From Rhodothermales bacterium (lineage in GTDB: Bacteria; Bacteroidota; Rhodothermia; Rhodothermales; Bin80): a DNA stretch of 64,000 nucleotides. Below the pieces are notes generated by a model, which was given only the letters and a program-made list of their open reading frames with translations, was not told where the DNA came from and did not search any database. This document shows positions 19,139 to 27,982 of the stretch, in pieces; the first letter of the stretch is position 1, and every line of letters starts with the position of its first letter. The stretch lies in the NCBI GenBank assembly GCA_958296045.1, contig CATQHT010000003.1:1313246-1377245 (forward strand), read 5' to 3'. The translations under genes were made by a program, and so were the position numbers.

Positions 19139-19956
19139 ACTTCCTACCATTTAAGCAAGGCCATTTCAGGGAAAAAGTGGGGCTCAGAGGCCAATCGGGT
19201 CATCCGTTACCGGGGTCTTGATCTGGGCACACGGGCTGGATGCTCGGTGCCTGGTGGAAGCGGTCAAGGCCATATGGAGAAGGGTGTATAGGGAGACGTA
19301 GCGAGTGACCGGGTCTGCAGTTGGAAAACTCGGCACAGGTCCACCGCTGGATGACGCTGGCACTCATGTTTCTGGAACCCAAACGGAAGATTATCCCCAA
19401 CCACCAACACCTACCCACGCTCCAAGAGGCGCTTTTGGATGCCAGGACCCGAATACGAAACTCCAGAATCCCCTTCTAGCCCTCTTCCAACTAATGGTGG
19501 TCCACTGCGGACATAGGCAAACCGCCTAGGCTTTGCTGCGACACGGTTCGCGGTATGCCCAAGCTGTCCTCACCTGTCAGTATCATTCACACAGCAGAGC
19601 GCTTGCGGGCAATGGCAGAGAAAGTGGGCATCCAGCATACAGCGGGCAGCTACAAGGTGCTAAGCGATCGTGCACTCGTGTCCCATCTGGCCACGCTTTC
19701 ATGCTGGACGTAAAGGCGCGCTCCAGGACATCGGCAGCGTCATGCATGGTGCTCGGCCAAGAGATGCCGATGCAGACCCACGCCATTTAGCTGCTACAAG
19801 TGAAGATCCAACAGGACCGCTACATCGGAACACTGAGCAACAAGGCCTCCGCTTACAGATCGCGGTAGCGTATCAAAACGTTATGTTGATTACGGTATTA
19901 CATGATAGACATATCTTCTACATATGAGAATGCCACGTGCAGGCTCCTTTTCCGCG

Positions 19957-21231
19957 TCATCCGTTTGCGTGAGCGGCCGCTACCCGGTCTGGATCAAAGA
20001 CGGTGGCATTTCGCAGCATGGCACACGCAACAAGCAGTAATCGGTCTCCTACGGTGCGCAGTGCTCGGCCGTGTGAATGGCCGCGGGCGCGCAAGGCTCT
20101 GTACCTTGCTTTGCTTACGGGATCCCGCTGGACGGCCACTCTACTCCAATGGTAGACTGCGTTTACCAGGCGGTTGTGACAAGCCCGCCGCCGGACGACG
20201 TATCGCTTCTTTCCAGATCGTCGGGTAACCGGCGCAACGCCGCATAAGCAGCGGAGAGCTCGATAATCCCGAGCTTGCAGTGCACCAGACGCTTCGGAAA
20301 GCAGGGTGGCAAGGACTACGGGACCAACGCCCGGCAGCGAGGCGAGAATGGTAGCATCCGGCAAAGTATCGGGCTTTTCCGGCGTGGACTCGCCATCGGC
20401 GGGCTCGGCACAGGCCTTGAGTGAATCAAGTATGGCTTCAATCTTCCTCTCTACCGCGGTCAACTCCTTTCTAATCAGGTCGACCCTCCGTACGAGTGAA
20501 CCGATATAGGAGGTTGCAGACGCCGTAACTCCCTCAGGTACGGTAAGAGGTTTGGACCGAAGGATGTCGATAACCTGCTTTGCTGTGAAGCGTCGGATGC
20601 GGTGCTTTTTGAGAAGATTAGCCACGGTGGACACCCTTATGCGGCGGGCCCGCTTAGGCGTGGGCGCACGATCCCAGAGCTCCAAGACCCAGGCGGCAGA
20701 AAGATCTACCTTGAGTTCAAGGAACTGCGGGTAATAGCGCCAGAGCTGCTGACGGATCTGGTTGGTCAGCCTGGTACGCTCCTTTTTGAGATCCTCGGCC
20801 CTGCGCGAGCAATCGCGAAGCTCAATAACGGTGTCATCGAGTGGGTCGGTCCGCCGCAGACACGCTGGATCCGTACGAATGGCGCTGGCCAATACACGAG
20901 CGTCGCGGCGGTCATCCTTAGCGCCCGCAGGGGAAAAACGATCCCGGAAGCGATCCAACTGCTTTGGATTGATGGAAAAGACCTGAAATCCGCGATCATG
21001 CAAGCTATCGACGACCGGGCCGTGCGGAACCTCGATGGCGACCGCAATAAAGCGTGCCGCAACAGACACGCAGCCGAGGATCCAGTCAATGAGCTGGCAA
21101 AGCCCATCGCCAGAGTGAGGGAAGGCCCTTTCACCGAGGACCGTGCCGTCAGATGCGAGAATACAGGCCTGATGGGACGTCGAGCCCCAGTCAATGCCCA
21201 CGAAAAAGTTCGGTTGAGGATGAGTAGCCAT
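19957..21231 (-). CDS. IS110-family transposase (DEDD RuvC-like)
   Basis: 424 residues, intact, read leftwards from 21231. N-terminal RuvC-like domain with the first acidic residue in GIDWGSTSH, a glutamate in AIEVPHG and the aspartate pair in KDDRRDARVLA. A coiled region follows (LIRKELTAVERKIEAI), then the C-terminal Transposase_20-type domain with SLPGVGPVVLATLL and ALRCLCGVAPVTRRSGK, which carries the catalytic serine in this family. Known: IS110 elements have no usual inverted ends and are guided by a structured RNA from their own non-coding end. This is the only apparently active insertion sequence in the window. Confidence 0.95.
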   Translation of the reverse strand: MATHPQPNFFVGIDWGSTSHQACILASDGTVLGERAFPHSGDGLCQLIDWILGCVSVAARFIAVAIEVPHGPVVDSLHDRGFQVFSINPKQLDRFRDRFSPAGAKDDRRDARVLASAIRTDPACLRRTDPLDDTVIELRDCSRRAEDLKKERTRLTNQIRQQLWRYYPQFLELKVDLSAAWVLELWDRAPTPKRARRIRVSTVANLLKKHRIRRFTAKQVIDILRSKPLTVPEGVTASATSYIGSLVRRVDLIRKELTAVERKIEAILDSLKACAEPADGESTPEKPDTLPDATILASLPGVGPVVLATLLSEASGALQARDYRALRCLCGVAPVTRRSGKKRYVVRRRACHNRLVNAVYHWSRVAVQRDPVSKARYRALRARGHSHGRALRTVGDRLLLVACAMLRNATVFDPDRVAAAHANG

Positions 21232-21470
21232 GGGATGTGTGCGTCTGGTTGACGGAAAAAGACGGTGGCGAGTCGATGCGACATTCCATCAGTCCCTGTA
21301 TCGGCGCTCAAAGGCACAGAGACCTGTGGAAACCCGGCCCTCTACCGCGATCACGGTGATCTGGCCTTACCTGCATGACATCCAGGACACAGCTTTCGCT
21401 GCTCTTTCTGGGGTGCGTGCGGTCTTCAGACATGAGGCGCGCCACAGGTTTCATTGGTACGACAACTAGG
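21232..21470 (-). ncRNA. candidate IS110 guide (bridge) RNA region
   Basis: In IS110-group elements sensu stricto the guide RNA is encoded in the non-coding end upstream of the transposase start, which here is the plus-strand stretch just right of 21231. The stretch has no gene and contains dyads such as GATCA-CGG-TGATC near 21349-21361. I cannot define the RNA ends, target loop or donor loop by eye; the location rests on family knowledge. Confidence 0.3.
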
Positions 21471-21619
21471 CCGCAGAATGGCGTAGTTGCCAGCCGAATA
21501 GCCGTTCGTCCACACCCGTGTCGTGCTGCTCCTGGATGCACACCCGTACCCAATAGGTCTTACTGTGAAGATTGTGCCAAGAAGGGTGCAGCCCCGGCCC
21601 CACGGCCAGAAACGTTTGC

Positions 21620-21653
21620 TTTGGGAGTCTTGCTATGTCTATATTTATTTTGG
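21620..21653 (+). promoter_or_regulatory. possible Bacteroidota-type sigma promoter
   Basis: TTTG at 21620-21623 is followed after 22 bases by TATTTTG at 21646-21652, close to the Bacteroidota -33/-7 pattern TTTG and TAnnTTTG. It lies 34 bases before ATG 21687 and could drive that ORF and the GLPGLI/barrel genes. Confidence 0.35.
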
Positions 21654-21686
21654 TTGGGATAACCGCTCACCAAACGTCATGCTATC

Positions 21687-21989
21687 ATGCGTTTAACCTC
21701 TTTCGTTTTACCCGTCCTTTACGCCATCATGACCGTAGCTAGCTCGTCGCTTGCGATTCCAGCAGATGGCCCTGTGCCAACGACTAACGCAGACATCGGA
21801 AAATGCGTCGCGTCAACGGCTCAGACGGATGCCGACCCGATCAGAGCCCTGACCAATAGGACGGTGGCATGGCAACTTGCAGGATCAGCATCACTGGCTG
21901 TTCCAGTGTGCATTTTACCTGGAGACCCTACGGAAGAAGATAGACACGAATCTGCAGACTACCTCGTTGGTTATGACTGCGACGTTTAG
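21687..21989 (+). CDS. hypothetical secreted small protein (weak)
   Basis: 100 codons starting with a plausible signal peptide (MRLTSFVLPVLYAIMTVASSS) after a possible promoter. The rest has no recognisable domain. It may be the degraded start of a longer gene, because the GLPGLI gene follows within 90 bases in a different frame. Support is limited to the signal peptide and position. Confidence 0.3.
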   Translation: MRLTSFVLPVLYAIMTVASSSLAIPADGPVPTTNADIGKCVASTAQTDADPIRALTNRTVAWQLAGSASLAVPVCILPGDPTEEDRHESADYLVGYDCDV

Positions 21990-22074
21990 AGACGATTTGA
22001 AGATGACAACAACGGAAACATCGCTATGGTATGCATGGACGAATAACCGTCGCTTGCACCTGCTTCCAACCGTT

Positions 22075-22866
22075 ATGCACCGCACGATTTGTGTTGCAAT
22101 CATCCTGTTGCCTGCGATAGCCTCGGCACAGCAAGGGACTGTTCGCTATACCCATAGCTATTCTACTATGGCATTCCCCACTGACCAGCTAAATGAGTTG
22201 TTCCTCAAAGAAGGTATTGGCGATCCAAAGTGGTCGCCTCTTGATTCTGGCGAGTTTAGCCTAGCCAGAGTCCTGGAATTCGATCCTTCTTCTTCTCTTA
22301 TGTACCCTGATTCGGGGGTATCATTCAGGCCAGGGAGTCGTACAGCCAGGCCAGGGAGTCGTACAGCTGATTCTATGGAGGTGGGATGGGAGTTCGTTGA
22401 TTCGACGTATGTCGATCTTAACACCAACACATTCGTCGAATCGAGGAAATTCTACCGCTCCAAGTACATCGTCAAAGGTGAGCTACCCTCCGTGCCATGG
22501 CAGTTGACCACCGACGAGCGAACGTATCTGGAGTATCGCGTCATGAAGGCGACGGCAATAGTGGATTCAGCGGTTGTGGAAGCATGGTTTACTCCAGACA
22601 TACCTATTTCCGCCGGTCCAGGCTTATATGGAGGCTTGCCAGGCCTCATTCTTATGGTAACAAATGTCGGACGCGGCGAGGTATACGCAGCCGAGGCCGT
22701 CGATCTGGTGGATGTGGTGCCGTCTATCCGGCATACGCAACCGACTGTAGGACGTGAAATGTCCCCCGAGAAATACGATCAACGCGTAGCATCGGTGATT
22801 GCCGAGAACCAGCGAAAATGGGAAATAGTCAGAAAAGCTGTAATCACGTCCGTGCCCGGTAATTAA
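22075..22866 (+). CDS. GLPGLI-family secreted protein
   Basis: 263 residues from ATG 22075, chosen because it begins a clean signal peptide (MHRTICVAIILLPAIASAQQ); the frame is open further upstream without protein-like features. The family signature GLPGLILMV follows GPGLYG, with ISAGPGLYG as usual. A 21-base unit (22327-22347) is duplicated in tandem (22348-22368), giving RPGSRTA twice, an insertion outside the conserved core. GLPGLI proteins are small periplasmic or surface proteins of Bacteroidota, usually encoded beside a TonB-type barrel as here; their biochemical role is not settled. Confidence 0.88.
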   Translation: MHRTICVAIILLPAIASAQQGTVRYTHSYSTMAFPTDQLNELFLKEGIGDPKWSPLDSGEFSLARVLEFDPSSSLMYPDSGVSFRPGSRTARPGSRTADSMEVGWEFVDSTYVDLNTNTFVESRKFYRSKYIVKGELPSVPWQLTTDERTYLEYRVMKATAIVDSAVVEAWFTPDIPISAGPGLYGGLPGLILMVTNVGRGEVYAAEAVDLVDVVPSIRHTQPTVGREMSPEKYDQRVASVIAENQRKWEIVRKAVITSVPGN

Positions 22867-23002
22867 TCCTGTGGGGCCCTTAGCGCCTAACGAATCGAGT
22901 AGACCAAGGCGGGCAGCTGTGGCTGGACATAGCCAGTTGCCTGCCTACGTCTCTGAGACACGGTGCTGGAAGCAGTTGCAGTGCACAACAAGAGAAGAGT
23001 CC

Positions 23003-25714
23003 ATGAGCAGGTGCATGGCGCTCAGATGTTCAATGACCTTCCTCACACTGTTTCTTTGCAGTGTGGCACATGGTCAGCGCTTCGCTGCAACGGGCTCGGT
23101 GACGGATTCAGCTGGTACGGCACTGGTCCAGGCAACGGTGGTGGCGCTCATGCGTGGGGACTCGAGCTTGGTACAATTCACGACCTCTCGCGGTGACGGA
23201 TCATTCGTGGTGCCACGCCTGGAAGCCGGCGAGTACGTTTTGCAGGCTTCGTTTGTCGGCTACCAGACAGTGTTGCATGATTTTGACGTTCGTAATACGG
23301 ATGTCGATGTCGGCCGCTTGCAGCTACCGGTTCAGGTCGAAGTGCTGGAAGCGTTTGTAGTGACCGCGGACCGTCTGCCTTTCGTAGTCCGCGGAGACAC
23401 CATTGAGTACAACGCCCTGGCCTTTCTGGTGCGTCCACACGACATGGTGGAAGACTTGCTGCGGCGCCTTCCCGGTATCGATGTAGATCGAAGCGGAACG
23501 ATTACCGCCCAGGGCGAAACCGTCGAAAATGTAATGGTGGAGGGGAAAGAGTTCTTTGGTAACGATCCGTCGATAGCTACAAAAAACCTTCCAGCCGATG
23601 CGGTAGATAAGGTTCAGGTATACGATAAGCCATCTGACCGGGCTGAGTTGACGGGCGTGCCCGACGGGCAGGAGGAGAAAACCATCAATCTGGCACTTAC
23701 CGAAGAGGCCAAGCGCGGTGCTTTCGGACAGAGCACAGGCGGTCTCGGGGGCGCGCAATTGAATCAGGGGCGCTACTTCGCACGGGGCAGCGTATTCCGG
23801 TTTGCCCCCCGCACCCAGCTTGCCCTTATCGGCAGCGCGGAAAACGTGAACCAGCCAGGTTTCAGCTGGGGGCAGTTGGGCAGCTTTGGAAGAGCAGGCA
23901 ATTCCTATCTCCGCTCGGGTGGTATCGACGGCTATTCGGAGTCCCTTGGGGCTGGCTTCAACGCGAACCGGGACTTGGGATCTAAGACTACGGTCAATGT
24001 CAGTTATTTCCTGGTGGATGAAGGCAATACGCGCAACGGCACCATCCAGCGCCATCAGCTCTTCGGCTCCGAAGTGTCAGCCTTCAGTGATGAGTCAAAT
24101 AGTCGACGGACCAGCAATCTGGCCCATGAGGTGGTTCTGAACGCGGATGTGAATCTAGGCGAAGGGCACGACATGGTGCTCCGCGGCAGTCTCTTTAAGG
24201 CGGTGTCGTCTGTTGGACGCACGGGTCTGGAAAGAGCGGCCAATCCGTCTGGAATCTTGCAGAACGCGGCTGCAACTACCTTGGACGATGAGGCCGACAA
24301 CTTGAGCGGCACCGCGCATCTTACCTGGCGGAAGCGCATAACGGAGAACGGCCGCAGTCTCATTTTCGAAGCTACAACCACGGCCCGGGATGCCAGCGAA
24401 GCAGCGGACCTGTACACGGAGATGCGCCTCTATAACCTGGGGGACCTGCAAACACGAGAGGAACTATATCAGCTACAGGAACTGCAAAGTCGTTCCTTCA
24501 AACATTCGCAGCGCTTTGAGCTGCTGCAGCCCTTACGCTCGGGCCGAACACTCTCTGCTTATGTGCAGCGCTCGGCAACCAGCCGACGAAGCGATAAGAC
24601 ATATTTCGACTTCGTAGACGGCCATCAAGTTCTGAATTTGGTCCTCAGCGACGGCTTTTCTGAAGACTACGAGTATCTGCGCTCTGGCGTGAGTTTCAAC
24701 TTGCGTTCCCTAGACCGCTCGTGGTGGATAAGCGGCGATTTGGAAGCACAACACTCGAGACGCAGGGGCACGGTCACGGGTATTGATCAGGCCGTCACGA
24801 ACACATACACGCATGTGCTACCCACCGCGGTAGGCCAAAAGCAGCTGGGGGGAAACGGGTCTCTGAATCTCTTTTACAGGACTAGTACGCGCGAACCTTC
24901 CATCCGACAGCTGCGACCGTTTGCTGACAACAGCAACCCGCTTCGCACGTACATGGGCAATCCCTCGCTTACGCCGGAATACCGGCATGATCTAAACCTC
25001 CAGTACTCACTCAAACCCAGCTATTCTGGACTCACTCTGAGCACTGACATGGGTACAGCCTATACGCACAACAGCATTGTTCGGGTGCGGACGGTGGGCA
25101 GCGGATTGCGTCAGAGTGTGAGCGCGATCAATTCGGGCGCAACCTGGTCTGCGGACGGCGGCTTCAGGGTTGGCATGCCAATACGGCTCCTGGGGATGGA
25201 GTGGGGAATAAGGGGTAGAACAGACCTTGAGATAGATACGGAGTTTATTAATGATCTAAAGAACGAGAGCCGACTGCTGCGCAACAGCTTGCGTCTCGAC
25301 CTCGACTATTATTTCCGTGACCTGCTGGAGGTCACCACGAGTGGCAGGATCACCTGGAACAACGTAAGCTACTCGATCAGTGACGCGTTGAATCAGCGTT
25401 ATGTCAACAGCAGGATCAACGCCGAGGTTAGCTGGCATCTTTACGACAACTGGCTGCTCGAGACCTCGCTGCATTACCGAATACTAGACCGCGATATCTT
25501 TGACGACAGCCAGAATATGGCCCTTTGGAATCTGATGCTGTCTCGTCTGCTCTTAGCCGGGAGGGGGAACTTGCGACTCGAGGTCAATGACGTGCTAAAC
25601 CAGAATCAGGGTGTCACCTTTACAAATGCCGCGACCTACATCCAAGAGTCACGCATCGAATCGCTAGGCCGCTACGTTATGCTGAAATTCACCTATAAGC
25701 CCAAACTGATGTAG
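23003..25714 (+). CDS. outer-membrane beta-barrel protein with N-terminal carboxypeptidase-regulatory-like domain (GLPGLI partner)
   Basis: 903 residues from ATG 23003, which starts a signal peptide (MALRCSMTFLTLFLCSVAHG). Seen in order: a CarboxypepD_reg-like domain (about residues 25-105: ATGSVTDSAGTALVQATV, LEAGEYVLQASFVGYQT), a plug-like domain (DMVEDLLRRLPGIDVDRSG, VEGKEFFGNDPSIATKNLP), then a long beta-rich barrel ending in an aromatic-basic strand (YVMLKFTYKPKL). It belongs to the TonB-receptor-related barrels that accompany GLPGLI proteins. Import of a peptide, metal or other ligand is possible, but the substrate cannot be read from sequence. Confidence 0.88.
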   Translation: MSRCMALRCSMTFLTLFLCSVAHGQRFAATGSVTDSAGTALVQATVVALMRGDSSLVQFTTSRGDGSFVVPRLEAGEYVLQASFVGYQTVLHDFDVRNTDVDVGRLQLPVQVEVLEAFVVTADRLPFVVRGDTIEYNALAFLVRPHDMVEDLLRRLPGIDVDRSGTITAQGETVENVMVEGKEFFGNDPSIATKNLPADAVDKVQVYDKPSDRAELTGVPDGQEEKTINLALTEEAKRGAFGQSTGGLGGAQLNQGRYFARGSVFRFAPRTQLALIGSAENVNQPGFSWGQLGSFGRAGNSYLRSGGIDGYSESLGAGFNANRDLGSKTTVNVSYFLVDEGNTRNGTIQRHQLFGSEVSAFSDESNSRRTSNLAHEVVLNADVNLGEGHDMVLRGSLFKAVSSVGRTGLERAANPSGILQNAAATTLDDEADNLSGTAHLTWRKRITENGRSLIFEATTTARDASEAADLYTEMRLYNLGDLQTREELYQLQELQSRSFKHSQRFELLQPLRSGRTLSAYVQRSATSRRSDKTYFDFVDGHQVLNLVLSDGFSEDYEYLRSGVSFNLRSLDRSWWISGDLEAQHSRRRGTVTGIDQAVTNTYTHVLPTAVGQKQLGGNGSLNLFYRTSTREPSIRQLRPFADNSNPLRTYMGNPSLTPEYRHDLNLQYSLKPSYSGLTLSTDMGTAYTHNSIVRVRTVGSGLRQSVSAINSGATWSADGGFRVGMPIRLLGMEWGIRGRTDLEIDTEFINDLKNESRLLRNSLRLDLDYYFRDLLEVTTSGRITWNNVSYSISDALNQRYVNSRINAEVSWHLYDNWLLETSLHYRILDRDIFDDSQNMALWNLMLSRLLLAGRGNLRLEVNDVLNQNQGVTFTNAATYIQESRIESLGRYVMLKFTYKPKLM

Positions 25715-26028
25715 GCGCACGCAGCATTATGTACCTGCACAGGCATTCTTCTGGTAGCCAATCTGGCGGATTCTGCATACTGCACTCGCTATGCGTCAGC
25801 TAAGAATGAATCAAGTTCGCCTCGGAATTAGTGTGGCGGCTTAATGGCCCAATTAACGCGCGAGGTTGTCCTGCTCTTGGGTTTATCTAGGGGCCTGAGC
25901 CGTAGGAACGATCACATTTGCTTTCGTGGGCCGGATTGCAGGTCAGCCGTACAGCCCAAGGCAAATGATGTCCGTTGGCAGCCCTTTCTTGTCTTGGAGC
26001 AGCCCTCTTCACCTGATGTTTGTTGCCT
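25715..26028 (+). other. intergenic stretch downstream of the barrel gene
   Basis: No gene recognised. The right part should contain the end of the IS1182-type element, but I could not find matching inverted ends. Confidence 0.45.
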
Positions 26029-27570
26029 TTACGTCACATTTGCCACCTGCATTGCAAATAGCCTTCTCAGACTCGGACTTAAGCACACCAGGTCCCACTC
26101 GCCAGCAACCTTTTTCAGTCCCCGAACAATGAATTGTCGAAAGCCGAGGACAGACTTTATCCAACCGTTGGGTGCCTCGGAGAGCCACTTGCGCTCGCGG
26201 TAGACCGCGCGCCCCTCCTTCGTACGCAGCTTGTCCCACATGCGTGCCGTAGCGGGCCGTGTCTCTGGATTGATGGATACCACCTTCCCGGTCTCCCGAC
26301 CGACGGCGATATAGCCATCTATGCCGCGGGTGTTCAACGCGGTGATATTGGCCTCGCTGCAATAGCCTGCGTCCGCTATCACAATAGCGAGCTGCTGACC
26401 ATAGGTATCTTGGGTGGCCGTTACCATCGGCAAAAGCTGATCTTGGTCTGTAGCCTAGTTAGTCACGCGTGTTTCTACGATTAACTGGTTGCGCCCGTCC
26501 ACTACCGTTTGTGCATTGTAACCTTGCTGGAAGCCATCCTGGCTCGTCAGCATGATGCGGCTTTCGGGATCGGTAAACTTGCTTTGTGCCTTGGCTTCGG
26601 GTTCCCCGAACGGACGCTTGTACGCTGGACCCCCTTTCGGATTGCGCTTCTGACCCGGCTCGCGCCCCTTAGCCTCATCCCTCTCCCGCTGTCTGGCTTT
26701 CAAGTTGGACTTGGCCTTTCGGATGTTGGCAAGCTTCTTCCGCCTGCGTGCAATCTCCTCCTCCACACTGCTATCCGCGGGGACTTCTACGAACAGGTCG
26801 GTCGTATCCGTCGGCAATTCTGGAGACAATGAGGACGAATCCACTGCCTCGGTGGGCTGTGTCGTGTCAATCCCCTGCTTTTTGCTGCCAACCGCCTTGC
26901 TCGCACGCGTGCGCTCCGTCTCCATTGCATCAAGAGCGGCTTTACGACCTGCGCGAGTAGACAGCGCCGGCGGCAACTCGTCGCCACGCACTTCCTATTC
27001 TAACAACGCGTCGTCTACTTCATCCTCCTCCTGCGCCTGCCCCAACAGCGCGTCAACCTCTGACTGCAGCCGCTTCTCCTCCTTGTTCATTCGCGCGTAG
27101 CTCATCGCCTTACGCTTACTCGCATTCGCCCTAACTTTGGTGCCATCAATCGCAACCTTCCCCCAATCAATCAATCCAGACTTCTGTGCCATCACGACGA
27201 CCTGAACAAACAAAGCACGGAAATCCTGGAAATGACGCTGCCGGAACGCACAAATCGTACGATGGTGCGGCATGTTATTGGCCGCCAGTACACGGAAGGC
27301 AATATTAGTCTCCAACTTCTGCGCAATCTGCCGCGATGAGGTGACCCCTGTGGCATAAGCGTAGATCAACACCTTCAACATCATGGCAGGATGATAGGGT
27401 CTATTGCGGCGCCCATCCCCCTCGTATGGAGCAAAAAAGGGCGCAAGGTCCGCGCGGTCTACAAAGTCAGACACGAAAAAGGCCAGATGATCCTCTGGAA
27501 GCCAGTCCCGGAGCGATGGTGGCATCACCACTGGATCCTCTGGTGCATACGGGCGAAACGTTGTTGGCAT
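26029..27570 (-). pseudogene. IS1182-family transposase with two amber codons
   Basis: One frame read leftwards from 27570 gives about 513 codons, interrupted by TAG at 26995-26997 and TAG at 26455-26457. N-terminal part: YHPAMMLKVLIYAYATGV, SSRQIAQKLETN, FRQRHFQDF and the DDE aspartate in VAIDGTKVRANAS. Middle: FTDPESRIMLTSQDGFQQGYN. C-terminal: IVIADAGYCSEANI (second Asp) and the glutamate-containing YRERKW...LGFRQFIVRGLKKVAGEWDLVC. Both stops occupy positions where glutamine would fit (a CAG to TAG change). The rest of the protein is undamaged, so inactivation looks recent. Confidence 0.88.
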
Positions 27571-27982
27571 GGGCTTAAGGGTCGGCAGGTAGCGCTAACA
27601 CACACATATATGTACCTACAATCATAAAGATGCATATATGCAATGGGTACGGGGTGACTGTTCCAAAGATGCCACGTCAGCAAGCACCGCCACCATGCAT
27701 AACGGGTGCTACTGCATCGCAGGCTCCTAGGACTCTTCTGCGCGAGCGTTTTCCTACTCCTGCAGCTGGTGAACGAAGCTGTCCGGACGCGGCAGGGGGA
27801 GTCAGGGCGTCCAGGGCACCTTTTAGCAACGTCTGTTTCTGCAAGGGTATGTGGATGCGTTTGGTCGTTTGGGATGGTCGGCAACGAATGAGCACCGCCC
27901 GCTGGGGGGTAAGAACGAATTGCGGGCTTTAAAGGGACCGTGGGGCCACGCTCCTCAGGTAGCGCTGGTGCGACCCCAGTGA
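27571..27982 (+). other. intergenic stretch, nothing recognised
   Basis: Short AT-rich patch with repeated ATATAT words near 27605-27640 next to the transposase start, otherwise no gene, RNA or clear repeat. Confidence 0.45.

Larger units (their letters stand above)
18669..19956 (+). other. degenerate accessory DNA without an intact gene
   Basis: Only short frames are present and none carries a recognisable domain. The stretch holds a copy of a dispersed repeat (19057-19130), a run of 15 G, and a few frames with protein-like composition (around 19320-19440 and 19570-19690) that I could not assign. It looks like old mobile-element debris. Confidence 0.5.

Noticed and set aside
27605-27650. 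AT-rich ATATAT patch beside the IS1182 transposase as inverted ends of the element.
   Set aside because: I found no complementary sequence at the other end near 25990-26028.
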